NCBI RefSeq assembly: GCF_003626535.1
Contig: NZ_RBAL01000032.1
Span: 1 to 54,070, forward strand
Length of the DNA stretch: 54,070 nt
Direction: 5' to 3'
Source of the DNA: Streptomyces hoynatensis
GTDB lineage: Bacteria > Actinomycetota > Actinomycetes > Streptomycetales > Streptomycetaceae
This document shows positions 34,554-42,884 of this stretch, in pieces. Position numbers and translations under genes: made by a program. Under the pieces are notes generated by a model, which did not search any database, was not told where the DNA came from, and was given only the letters and a program-made list of their open reading frames with translations. The number at the start of each line of letters is the position of its first letter. The stretch's first letter is position 1.

Positions 34554-35453
34554 ATGTCCGACATTGTCCACCGGGAGCGGGTGGCGTTCACCAGCGGCGG
34601 CGACACCCTGGCCGGAGACCTGTACCTGCCCCCGGGCGCGGACGGGACCGCCTTCCCCGCCGTTGCCGTGGCCGGTTCCTGGACCACCGTCAAGGAGCAG
34701 ATGGCAGGCCTGTACGCGGCCGGGCTCGCCCGCCGCGGCATCGCGGCGCTCGCCTTCGACTTCCGCGGTTTCGGCGAGTCCGGCGGTGCGCCCCGCGACC
34801 TGGAGTCCCCGGTGCGCAAGATCGCAGACCTGCGCAGCGCGATCGACTTCCTCGCCACGCACCCCGCCGTCGCGCCCGGCCGCGTCGGCGAGCTCGGGAT
34901 ATGCGCGGGGGCCGGCTACGCCGTGGTGAACGCCGCGGGCGACGGCCGCGTCAGGTCGCTCGGCCTCGTCGCGCCCTGGCTCCACGACGCGCAGCTGGTG
35001 GAGGCCATCTACGGAGGTGCCCAGGCGGTCGCCGAGCGCCGCGAGGCGGGTCTGGCCGCGCAGCGCAGGTACGCGGAGACCGGCATCGTGGAGTACGTGC
35101 CAGGCGTCAGCACGGAGAACGCCGCGGCCGCCATGTACGGCCCCTTCGACTACTACCTGGATGCCGACCGCGGGGCCGTCCCCCAGTGGGGCAACAGGTT
35201 CGCCGTGATGGGCTGGCCCGGGTGGCTGGGCTTCGACCCGATCGCCGCCGCCCCGCTGGTCACCGCCCCCACGGTGATCGTGCACAGCCCCGACGCCGCC
35301 GTCCCCGACGGTGTCCGCAGGTTCCACGAGGTGCTGCCCGCCAGGAAGGAACTGATCTGGCAGGCCGGGGGCCAGATGGACTTCTACGACCAGGAGAGCC
35401 ACGTCGAGGCCGCGCTCGACGCGGTCGCCGAGCACTTCGCGTCCACGCTGTGA
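34554..35453 (+). CDS. Alpha/beta hydrolase with Cys at nucleophile elbow
   Basis: 299 residues from ATG 34554 (AGAGGAGAG upstream). The elbow reads LGICAGAGY, with C117 where most hydrolases have Ser; dienelactone hydrolases also use Cys. Other signs: FDFRGFGESGGAPRDLESPV (oxyanion region), VTAPTVIVHSPDAAVPDG (acid strand) and a final His in DQESHVEA. Likely acts on an ester, lactone or C-C bond of the pathway intermediate. It sits beside the CatC-like gene. Confidence 0.85.
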   Translation: MSDIVHRERVAFTSGGDTLAGDLYLPPGADGTAFPAVAVAGSWTTVKEQMAGLYAAGLARRGIAALAFDFRGFGESGGAPRDLESPVRKIADLRSAIDFLATHPAVAPGRVGELGICAGAGYAVVNAAGDGRVRSLGLVAPWLHDAQLVEAIYGGAQAVAERREAGLAAQRRYAETGIVEYVPGVSTENAAAAMYGPFDYYLDADRGAVPQWGNRFAVMGWPGWLGFDPIAAAPLVTAPTVIVHSPDAAVPDGVRRFHEVLPARKELIWQAGGQMDFYDQESHVEAALDAVAEHFASTL

Positions 35454-35478
35454 CCGCCCGGCGAGCCGAGGAGACGAG

Positions 35479-36354
35479 ATGACCAGCGACCGCCAGGACA
35501 TCGTCGACACGTGCGTCAGATACGGCTGGCACGCCGACCTGCGCGAGTGGGACCGCATGGCCGAGCTGTTCACCGAGCGGGTCGACCTCGACACCCGCAC
35601 CATGCCCGGCGGGGCACGGGTGACCGTCGGCCGCGCCGACATGATCGACGGATGGGCCGGGCTGTTCGCCACCCTCGGCCCGACGCAGCACATCATGGCC
35701 AACCACCTGGTGCAGATCGACGGCGACACCGCAGAGTGCGTCGCCCAGTTCCACGCCCAGCACCTCGCCCCGGTGCCGGCCGGCGACGACACGCTCGTCA
35801 TCGCCGGGAACTACCGTTTCGGCCTGGTCCGCAAGGCCGAGGGCTGGCGCATCCACGCCCTGACGATCAGCCAGACCTGGTCGAGCGGCAACCTCGCCGT
35901 CCTGGGCGGTGGCCGCCCGGCCGGCGACAGCGCCCCCGCGGTCGCCCGCCGCTTTCTGGAGAGCCTGGACGCGGGCGACGTCGACGCGGCGATCGCCTGC
36001 CTGGCGCATGACGTGGTGCAGGACATGCCCTACTCGCCACCCGGCTACCCCAAGCAGCTGCACGGGGCCGACACACTGCGCGGCCTGTGGACCGGGCTCA
36101 CCGAGGCGACCCAGTCGATGAAGTTCACCATCGTCGAGGTCCGCCGGTTCACCGACCCCGAATGGGTGTTCGTGGAGTTCACCGCCGACCTGGTGCAGCC
36201 GAGCGGTGCCCTCTACTCCAACCACTACTTCACCTTCTTCCACGTCGTCGACGGCCTCATCCGGGTCTACCGGGAGGTGTACGACCCGCTGGTGTTCGCG
36301 ACCGACGTGTCCGACGAGGACAGGGCGGCCATGTTCCGCACCGGCCAGGCCTGA
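35479..36354 (+). CDS. Two-domain SnoaL-like protein
   Basis: 291 residues with two NTF2-like domains in tandem: about 1-137 (IVDTCVRYGWHADLREWDRM, ITISQTW-type end) and 150-285 (VARRFLESLDAGDVDAAIAC, YSPPGYPKQLHGADTLRGLW, GLIRVYREVYDPL). The second resembles the single-domain protein at 31380-31799. Fusions of two such domains may form an internal dimer. Between hydrolase and monooxygenase genes, same strand. Confidence 0.85.
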   Translation: MTSDRQDIVDTCVRYGWHADLREWDRMAELFTERVDLDTRTMPGGARVTVGRADMIDGWAGLFATLGPTQHIMANHLVQIDGDTAECVAQFHAQHLAPVPAGDDTLVIAGNYRFGLVRKAEGWRIHALTISQTWSSGNLAVLGGGRPAGDSAPAVARRFLESLDAGDVDAAIACLAHDVVQDMPYSPPGYPKQLHGADTLRGLWTGLTEATQSMKFTIVEVRRFTDPEWVFVEFTADLVQPSGALYSNHYFTFFHVVDGLIRVYREVYDPLVFATDVSDEDRAAMFRTGQA

Positions 36355-36389
36355 CGCCGTCCCCGACGACCATGACAGGAGCCGAAGCG

Positions 36390-37361
36390 ATGAACCCGAC
36401 GAGCCGGCCGTTGACGATCGGGATCGCCCCGCCCTTCGCGGGCCCCTGGGCGACCCCGCAGAACCAGTTGCGCGTGGCCCAGCGAGCCGAGGAACTCGGC
36501 TACGGGTCGCTGTGGACGCTGAGCAGGCTGCTGTTCCCCGTCGGCCCCGACGGGGAGGGCGAACAGGACCACTTCGGCCAGGTCTTCCGGCAGGTGTGCG
36601 AACCGATCGTGACCCTGGCCTACCTCGCGAGCCGGACCACCCGCATCCGGCTGGGCATCTCGGCCGTCGTCGCGCCGTTCTACTCGCCCCCCGTGCTCGC
36701 CAAGCAGCTCATCGCCCTGGACCGGGTCAGCGGCGGCAGGCTGGACGTCGGCGCGGCCCAGGGCTGGTCGCCCGAGGAGTTCCTGGCAGCCGGCGTCCCC
36801 TTCGAGCGCCGGCTGGGCCGGACGCTCGAGTACGTCACGGTGCTCCGGGAGATGTGGGAGAACGAGATCGCCGCCTTCGACGGCGAGTTCGCCCACCTTC
36901 CGCGGGTCCTGGTCCGGCCCAGGCCCGTGCAGCGGACGCTGCCGCTGCTGCTCGGCGGCAGCGGCGACAAGGCGTGGCGCCGCGCCGGCCGGCTCGGCAG
37001 CGGATGGGTGGGCCCCGCGTTCGTGACCCGGGAGGAGGTGGCCCGCGCCGCCGAGCTGGTGCGCGAGGGCGCCGAGTCCGCGGGCAAGGACCCGGATGCC
37101 GCGCGGATCGTGGTGCGTGCCGCGGCCTTCGTCCGGCCGGGTGGCCAGCCGGGACGGCAGCTGTTCAACGGCTCGCTGGAGGAGATCGCCGCCGACCTGG
37201 CCGAGATGCGGGAACTGGGCGCCACCGAGGTGTTCGCCGACTTCAACTTCGACTACGAGGTGGTCGGCCCGCACACCGATCCGGCCGCCTCCATGGACCT
37301 GATCGAACACGCGCTTGAGGTGCTTGCGCCCACCTCGTTCGCGTCGCCGGCGGCGGCCTGA
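36390..37361 (+). CDS. Luciferase-like monooxygenase, F420- or flavin-dependent
   Basis: 323 residues from ATG 36390, AGGAG upstream; a start at 36372 is weaker. TIM-barrel family signs: AQRAEELGYGSLWTLSRLLF, TTRIRLGISAVVAPFYSPPV, LIALDRVSGGRLDVGAAQGW, PLLLGGSGDKAWRRAGRLGS. In actinobacteria this branch mostly uses F420, which fits the Fno gene at 16363. Substrate unknown. About 180 nt without a gene follow. Confidence 0.9.
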   Translation: MNPTSRPLTIGIAPPFAGPWATPQNQLRVAQRAEELGYGSLWTLSRLLFPVGPDGEGEQDHFGQVFRQVCEPIVTLAYLASRTTRIRLGISAVVAPFYSPPVLAKQLIALDRVSGGRLDVGAAQGWSPEEFLAAGVPFERRLGRTLEYVTVLREMWENEIAAFDGEFAHLPRVLVRPRPVQRTLPLLLGGSGDKAWRRAGRLGSGWVGPAFVTREEVARAAELVREGAESAGKDPDAARIVVRAAAFVRPGGQPGRQLFNGSLEEIAADLAEMRELGATEVFADFNFDYEVVGPHTDPAASMDLIEHALEVLAPTSFASPAAA

Positions 37362-37543
37362 TCGGCCCACGGCCCAGGGCCGCGGACCGGGAAGCGGCCC
37401 CTCACCGGGCGGCCCCGGTTCGCGGGCGGCGTCCGCACTCCCCTGCGGCGCCGTCCTGCCCATGGCCGGGCGCGGCGGCCCCGCGCCCGGCCCGGCGATC
37501 GTCCTTCGCGATACCGCACCCTTCCCTGACGAAAGGACAGCAC

Positions 37544-38086
37544 GTGATGTTCGACATACGCCAGATATCGATCGGTTCCGAACCGGAGGGCAAGTCCCGG
37601 GTCGACGTCGCCGAGGCCGTCAAGCCGACCACCGTCGCCGCGCTCCCCGGCATCGAGGTCTACCAGATCTGGGGCACCGACAGCACGCCGGTCGTCGGCC
37701 CAGGCGAGCAGGACGTCAGCTTCGCCCCCTACTTCCCCGAGCCCGGCGGCATCCGTTTCCTCTTGCTGACGATGCCCCCGGAGAACGCGCCCGCCCCCGA
37801 GGTCACCGTCGACCCGGCCGAGGCCGCCGCGGAGGCCGAGCGCGTGTTCCCCGGCGTGCTCGCCGCGCTGCAGCCGGACGAGTTCGGCCGCCACCGCACC
37901 GACACCGTCGACGTGAACCTGATCCTCGACGGGGAGCTGTGGCTGGAGCTCGACGACGGCACCGAGACCCGCCTGACCCCGGGCTACTGCGTCGTGCAGC
38001 GCGGAGCCAACCACGCCTGGCACAACCGCAGCGGCCGCCCGGTCCTGATGGCCAGCGTGCTCATCGGCGCCGGCCGCTCCGCCTGA
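37544..38086 (+). CDS. Cupin-domain protein
   Basis: 180 residues from GTG 37544 or ATG 37547 (GAAAGGA upstream). The C-terminal cupin has RHRTDTVDVNLILDGELWLE and GYCVVQRGANHAWHNRSGRP, with two or three metal-binding His/Asp/Glu positions. May be a dioxygenase, isomerase or binding protein. N-terminal 100 residues form an extra beta-rich region. Same operon direction, 182 nt after the luciferase-like gene. Confidence 0.88.
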   Translation: MMFDIRQISIGSEPEGKSRVDVAEAVKPTTVAALPGIEVYQIWGTDSTPVVGPGEQDVSFAPYFPEPGGIRFLLLTMPPENAPAPEVTVDPAEAAAEAERVFPGVLAALQPDEFGRHRTDTVDVNLILDGELWLELDDGTETRLTPGYCVVQRGANHAWHNRSGRPVLMASVLIGAGRSA

Positions 38087-38123
38087 TCCGCCCGAGCCAG
38101 CGACCTGTTAAGGAGACAGAACA

Positions 38124-39302
38124 ATGACGGCTGCGAAGGCCGGCACCGCCACGGTGCTCGGCGCGGTGCAGGACCTCCTCCCCACCCTCAGGGAGAACGG
38201 AAAGGCGGCGGAGGCCCAGCGGTCCGTGCCGCAGGAGAACATCGACCTGCTGGAGAACGCCGGCGTCTTCCGGATGACCGTGCCCCGCCGCTTCGGCGGC
38301 CTCGGCCTGCCCGTCGCCGACCAGTACCGGGTACTGACCGAAGTGGCGCGCGGGTGCGGCTCGACCGGCTGGGTCGCCCAGATCTGGTCGGCGGCCGCCT
38401 GGGTGGTGACCCTGTTCCCCGAGCGGGCCCAGGAGGAGGTCTTCGCCACCGGCACGGTACGGGTCTCGGCCGGGCTGACGCCCACGGGAACGCTGACGCC
38501 CACCGACGGCGGCTTCCTGCTCAACGGCAGCTGGAAGTGGGTCTCGGGCTGCCAGGGCGCCGACTGGTGCAACCTCGCCGCGCTGCCGGAGAACCCGGAC
38601 GGCGCACCCGTGCCCTCCACCGCCCTGGTGCCGCGGTCGGAAGTCTCGGTCATCGACGACTGGGACACCACCGCCGCGGCCGGCACCGGCAGCGCCACCG
38701 TCGTGGCGAAGAACGTCTTCGTGCCCACCCACCGGGTGGCGCTCATGCCCGACCTGCTCGGCGCCGGCTCCCCCGGCCGCGGCAACACCGGGGCGACCGG
38801 AGGCAACTACGCCATGGTCCCCTACTTCATGGTGGTCGGTGCGGCCTCCTACCTCGGCATGGCGAAGGGGGCCTACGAGCTGTTCCTGGACCGGCTCCCC
38901 GGCCGCGGCATCACCTACACCTCCTGGACGGACCAGAGCCAGTCCCCGCTCACCCACCTCCAGGTCGCCACCGCGGCCGGCCGGATCGCGGCCGCCGAGG
39001 CGCTCTCGGCGGGCTGGTTCCGCGTGCTGCAGGACCGGGCCGACGCCGGCGAGCAGCCGACCGTGGCCGAACGCGCGCAGATCCGTGGCCAGGTCGGCTT
39101 CTCCATCATGCTTCTCAGGGAGGCGGTCGAGGAACTCCACACGGCCAGCGGTGCGTCGGTGATCCACCGCGACGTTCCCTTCCAGCGCTTCTACCGCGAC
39201 ATCACCGGGCTCTCGCTGCACGGCCTGTTCCTGCCCACCACGAACCTCGAACTCCAGGGCCGCGTCGCGGTCGGGCTGCCGCCGGACACGCCGTTCCTGT
39301 AG
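38124..39302 (+). CDS. Group D flavin monooxygenase (acyl-CoA-dehydrogenase fold)
   Basis: 392 residues, ribosome site AAGGAGA. Domain layout is that of HsaA/ActVA-ORF5/HpaB-type oxygenases: helical N-domain (ENIDLLENAGVFRMTVPRRF, ARGCGSTGWVAQIWSAAAW), beta domain (FLLNGSWKWVSGCQGADWCN) and C-terminal four-helix domain (AASYLGMAKGAYELFLDRL; ASVIHRDVPFQRFYRDI). It hydroxylates phenols or similar using reduced flavin from a separate reductase; 30823-31338 is the obvious partner. Last gene of the operon. Confidence 0.9.
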   Translation: MTAAKAGTATVLGAVQDLLPTLRENGKAAEAQRSVPQENIDLLENAGVFRMTVPRRFGGLGLPVADQYRVLTEVARGCGSTGWVAQIWSAAAWVVTLFPERAQEEVFATGTVRVSAGLTPTGTLTPTDGGFLLNGSWKWVSGCQGADWCNLAALPENPDGAPVPSTALVPRSEVSVIDDWDTTAAAGTGSATVVAKNVFVPTHRVALMPDLLGAGSPGRGNTGATGGNYAMVPYFMVVGAASYLGMAKGAYELFLDRLPGRGITYTSWTDQSQSPLTHLQVATAAGRIAAAEALSAGWFRVLQDRADAGEQPTVAERAQIRGQVGFSIMLLREAVEELHTASGASVIHRDVPFQRFYRDITGLSLHGLFLPTTNLELQGRVAVGLPPDTPFL

Positions 39303-39317
39303 GCGCCGCCGGCGCAA

Positions 39318-39365
39318 CGGAAGGTGCCTGCCTCCTCGTTCCGGCGAGGAGGCAGGCACCTTCCG
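39318..39365. terminator. 21-bp bidirectional hairpin terminator
   Basis: Arms of 21 bp (39318-39338 and 39345-39365), loop TTCCGG, between the convergent monooxygenase and MFS genes. A further GC-rich dyad lies at 39460-39510, close to the MFS stop. Confidence 0.85.
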
Positions 39366-39516
39366 CGTCCGGGAGGCATCGCGGTGCAGCCCGCCGCGGC
39401 CTTTGGCCCGCGCGCGGCGTTCCCGCGGGAGTGCGCCGGACCGGGGCGGGCGGCACACGGCGGCAGGGCGGTGCCGGGCCTCGGGGGTGCCCGGCACCGT
39501 CCTGCCGCCGCGGCGT

Positions 39517-40938
39517 TCAGTTGCCGCGTACGCGCACCCAGCGGGCCGTGACGGCGGAGCCGCAGAACAGCGCGGCGGCGGCGATGACCAGGGACAGCCG
39601 CAGCCCCGGGAGGAAGTCGCCGGCGACGAGGGCGCCGAAGAGGGCGACGCCGACGGCGCCGCCGACCTGCCGGGCGGTGTTGAGCTCGGCGGAGGCCACG
39701 CCGGCGTAGGCGGGTTCGACGGCCTCCAGCACCGCGCTGGACATGGCGGGTACGACGGCGCCGCCGCCGATGCCCACGGGCACGGTGGCCAGGCAGACGG
39801 CCCAGTTGGGGGCGTCGGTTCCGGCGGCCAGCAGGGCCAGCAGGCCGCAGGCGAAGAGGAACTGACCGCCCATCATGGGGAGCCTGGGGCCAAGGCGCGC
39901 GGTCAGGCGCCCGCCGAGCAGGTTGGAGGTCATCGCGGCGATGCTCATGGGCAGGAAGAGCAGGCCGGTCTCCAGGGCGGAGTAGCCGCGCTGGTCCTGC
40001 AGGAAGAGGCTGAGCAGGAAGACGATGCCGTAGTAGGAGAAGTTCTGCACGAAGCCGGCCACGCTGGCCGCGGAGACCACCGGGCGGCCGAACAGCCGCA
40101 GCGGCAGCATGGGCTCCGGCGCCCGCCGCTCCCACCAGACGAAGGTCACGCTGCCGGCCACGGCGGCGGCCAGCGCGATCAGCACCGCGGGGGAGAGCCA
40201 GCCCATCGAGCCGCCCTCGATGAGCGCGAAGACCAGCCCGCACAGGGTGAGCATGATGACGACCTGCCCGGGCAGGTCCAGACGGCGCGCCTTGCCGACG
40301 CGGGTGCTCTGGGCGCGCATGGTGGCCAGCAGGCCGAGGGCGCCGATGACGAGGTTCACCAGGAACAGGGAGCGCCAGCCCAGCCAGACCAGCAGCAGGC
40401 CGCCGATGACCGGTCCGGCCGCGACCGCGGCACCGCCTGCGGCGGCCCATACGCCCACGGCCCGGTTCCGCGCGGCGCCGTCCGGGTAGGCGTGGCGGAT
40501 CATCGCCAGCGAGGCGGGCAGCTGCATGGCCGCGCCGATCCCCTGAACGAAGCGCGCAGCGATGAGCATGCCGGGTGAGACCGCCAGGCCACAGGCCAGC
40601 GAGGCCAGGATGAACAGGCTCAGGCCCAGGGCGAAGGCGCGCCGGGCGCCGAGGCGGTCGCTGAGCGAGCCGCCCACGAGCTGCAGCGCGGCGAAGGTGA
40701 GCGTGTAGCCGTCCACGACCCACTGAAGCTGGGAGAGCCCCGCATCCAGTTCCTCGTTCAGTGTGGGCAGCGCGACGTTCACGATGGTGGCGTCCAGGCT
40801 GACCATGAGGAAGCCGAAGGAGGCGGCGAACAGCGTCCACCGTGCCGTTGAGGTGACGGCGGAGGCGGGTAGGGAACCAGCGGCGAGTTGTTCGGTCGTC
40901 ACCACAACAGGCTGCTGCCTGAGTTGCACGCTGGGCAA
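39517..40938 (-). CDS. MFS drug/metabolite exporter, DHA2 (EmrB/QacA) type
   Basis: 473 residues with 12-14 membrane helices. Motif A after helix 2 is GGSLSDRLGARR; the early SLDATIVNVALPTL segment in helix 1 is a DHA2 hallmark, and GWRSLFLVNLVIG is typical of helix 6. It exports drugs or the pathway product using the proton gradient. The start is uncertain: TTG 40938 or GTG 40929, neither with a good ribosome site. Divergent from an XRE regulator, which probably controls it. Confidence 0.92.
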   Translation of the reverse strand: MPSVQLRQQPVVVTTEQLAAGSLPASAVTSTARWTLFAASFGFLMVSLDATIVNVALPTLNEELDAGLSQLQWVVDGYTLTFAALQLVGGSLSDRLGARRAFALGLSLFILASLACGLAVSPGMLIAARFVQGIGAAMQLPASLAMIRHAYPDGAARNRAVGVWAAAGGAAVAAGPVIGGLLLVWLGWRSLFLVNLVIGALGLLATMRAQSTRVGKARRLDLPGQVVIMLTLCGLVFALIEGGSMGWLSPAVLIALAAAVAGSVTFVWWERRAPEPMLPLRLFGRPVVSAASVAGFVQNFSYYGIVFLLSLFLQDQRGYSALETGLLFLPMSIAAMTSNLLGGRLTARLGPRLPMMGGQFLFACGLLALLAAGTDAPNWAVCLATVPVGIGGGAVVPAMSSAVLEAVEPAYAGVASAELNTARQVGGAVGVALFGALVAGDFLPGLRLSLVIAAAALFCGSAVTARWVRVRGN

Positions 40939-40942
40939 TCGA

Positions 40943-40971
40943 CGAGGGTATACCTGACAGGGTCACCCTCG
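40943..40971. promoter_or_regulatory. Operator-like inverted repeat between MFS and XRE genes
   Basis: CGAGGGT (40943-40949) and ACCCTCG (40965-40971), 15 nt apart, in a 60-bp divergent gap. It also contains GGTATACC. Likely the site of the XRE regulator controlling both directions. Confidence 0.5.
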
Positions 40972-40998
40972 CGGGCGGACCCACGACGGAGGGGCCGG

Positions 40999-41865
40999 AT
41001 GGACAGGCACAGCTTGCTGGCGCGGGAACTCGGCGCCTTTCTCCGGTCCCGGCGTGTGCTGCTCACCCCGGGGCAGGTCGGGCTGCCCGCGGCGGGCGCA
41101 CGCCGCATCTCAGGGCTGCGCCGGGAGGAGATCGCCCGGCTGGCAAGCATCAGCGCGGGCTACTACGTGCGCCTGGAGCAGGGCCGGGTCCCGAATCCCT
41201 CGCCCGGCGTGCTCGATGCGCTGGCCAGAGCGTTACGGATGTCGCAGGAGGAGCGTGGGCACCTGTTCGCGCTGGCCGGCCAGGCCCACCCGGAGGCCGA
41301 GGCCGCGGCGTTCGCCAGGGGAGCGCAACGGATGCTCGCGCTGCTGTCCCCGCCCACCGCCGGCTACGTGATCAGCAGGCACAGCGACGTGCTCGCCTGG
41401 AACGACACCGCCGCAGCGCTCTTCGGCCACCTCGTCGAGGGCCCCGGGCGGCCCAACAACGTGCGCTACGTGTTCACCGACCCCGAGGCCAGAGAGATCT
41501 TCGTGGACTGGCCCGACGTCGCCGCGGACGCCGTGGCCCACCTGCGCGCGGCCACCGGGCATCGCCCGGACGACGCGCGGCTCGCCGGACTCGTCGCGGA
41601 GCTCTCAGACGCCAGCCGGGAGTTTCGCCGCCTGTGGGAAGCCAGGGAACTGCGGCACAAGGTCGAGGGCCGCAAGGAGCTGCGCCACCGGCTGACGGGA
41701 AGGATGACCCTGGAGTACGTGGTGCTCGCGGTCCCCACCGCGCCGGGGGAACGGCTCGTCGTCTACACCGCCCCGGAGAGCTCGGCCTCGCACGCCGCGC
41801 TCCACGTGCTGCGGCAGGCGGCACAACGGCGGCAGAAGCCCCTTCCGACCCGATGGGCCCCTTGA
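40999..41865 (+). CDS. XRE-family regulator with MmyB-like ligand domain (1)
   Basis: 288 residues from ATG 40999 (GGAGGGG upstream). Helix-turn-helix at about 35-75 (ISGLRREEIARLASISAGYY, RLEQGRVPNPSPGVLDALAR), then the MmyB-type sensor domain (YVISRHSDVLAWNDTAAALF; YVFTDPEAREIFVDWPDVAA). Such regulators often sit next to an SDR or exporter and bind a hydrophobic ligand. Both neighbours exist here: MFS (divergent) and SDR 35 nt downstream. Confidence 0.92.
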   Translation: MDRHSLLARELGAFLRSRRVLLTPGQVGLPAAGARRISGLRREEIARLASISAGYYVRLEQGRVPNPSPGVLDALARALRMSQEERGHLFALAGQAHPEAEAAAFARGAQRMLALLSPPTAGYVISRHSDVLAWNDTAAALFGHLVEGPGRPNNVRYVFTDPEAREIFVDWPDVAADAVAHLRAATGHRPDDARLAGLVAELSDASREFRRLWEARELRHKVEGRKELRHRLTGRMTLEYVVLAVPTAPGERLVVYTAPESSASHAALHVLRQAAQRRQKPLPTRWAP

Positions 41866-41900
41866 CCTGGAGCCCACTCCACGTTTTAGCCTCACGGCCC

Positions 41901-42854
41901 GTGACTACACAGCAGCAGAAAATCGGCACCGGCTTCGGCGCGGTATCCACGGCCGACGAGGTCCTGCAGGGAATCGACCTGTCCGGCAAGACCGCGCTGG
42001 TCACCGGCGGTTACTCGGGGCTGGGCCTGGAGACCACCAGGTCCCTCGCCCGGGCCGGAGCCCACGTCCTGGTCCCCGCCCGCCGGCCGGCCCTCGCGGA
42101 CGCCGTCTTACGCGGCCTGCCGCGGGTGGAGGTGCACCCACTCGACCTGGGCAGGCTCGAGGACGTCAGGACCTTTGCCGAGAGCTTCCTCGACAGCGGC
42201 CGGGCCCTGGACGTCCTCATCGCCAACGCCGGCGTGATGGCCTGCCGGGAGACCCGCGTCGGCGAGGGCTGGGAGGCGCAGTTCGCGGTCAACCACCTGG
42301 GCCACTTCGCCCTCGTCAACCGGCTGCGGCCGGCGCTCGCCCCCGGTGCCAGGGTCGTGGCCCTGTCGTCCTCCGGGCACTTCATGTCCGGCATCCGCTG
42401 GCACGACCTGCACTTCCGCGAAGGCTACGACCGCTGGCTCGCGTACGCGCAGTCCAAGACCGCCAACGCTCTCTTCGCCCTGCACCTGGACGCCCTCGGC
42501 GCCGGCGTAGGCGTGCACGCCTACGCCGTCAACCCGGGCAGCATCATCACCCCGCTGCAACGGCATGTGCCCCGCGAGGAGATGCTCGCCCGGGGCTGGA
42601 TCACCCCGGAAGGCGATCCCCACGAGGACTTCAAGACGCCGCAACAGGGCGCGGCGACCGCCGTCTGGGCCGCGACCTCCCCGCTCCTGGAGGGCCACGG
42701 CGGGGCGTACTGCCAGGACTGCGACATCGCGGAGCCCGCCGCGCACGACGACATGCTCGTGGGCGGCGTCAAGCCGTGGGCGGTCGATCCCGACGCGGCG
42801 GCCCGGCTGTGGCGCATCTCCGCCGAGCTCACCGGGACCGACCTGTTCTCCTAG
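41901..42854 (+). CDS. Short-chain dehydrogenase/reductase, paralogue
   Basis: 317 residues from GTG 41901. TGGYSGLG is the cofactor loop, LIANAGVMA the NAG motif, Y182/K186 (YAQSK) catalytic. It matches the SDR at 14095-15078 over its whole length, including the GGAYCQDCDIAEPA region with the unusual CxxC. Probably acts on the same type of alcohol or ketone. It likely shares a transcript with the XRE gene upstream. Confidence 0.9.
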   Translation: MTTQQQKIGTGFGAVSTADEVLQGIDLSGKTALVTGGYSGLGLETTRSLARAGAHVLVPARRPALADAVLRGLPRVEVHPLDLGRLEDVRTFAESFLDSGRALDVLIANAGVMACRETRVGEGWEAQFAVNHLGHFALVNRLRPALAPGARVVALSSSGHFMSGIRWHDLHFREGYDRWLAYAQSKTANALFALHLDALGAGVGVHAYAVNPGSIITPLQRHVPREEMLARGWITPEGDPHEDFKTPQQGAATAVWAATSPLLEGHGGAYCQDCDIAEPAAHDDMLVGGVKPWAVDPDAAARLWRISAELTGTDLFS

Positions 42855-42884
42855 GCTTCGGGGGCGCCCCGCGAACGAGGGCCG

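Noticed and set aside
39460..39510. Second terminator-like dyad after the monooxygenase gene as separate feature
   Set aside because: Clear GC-rich self-complementarity but less perfect than 39318-39365; mentioned there only.
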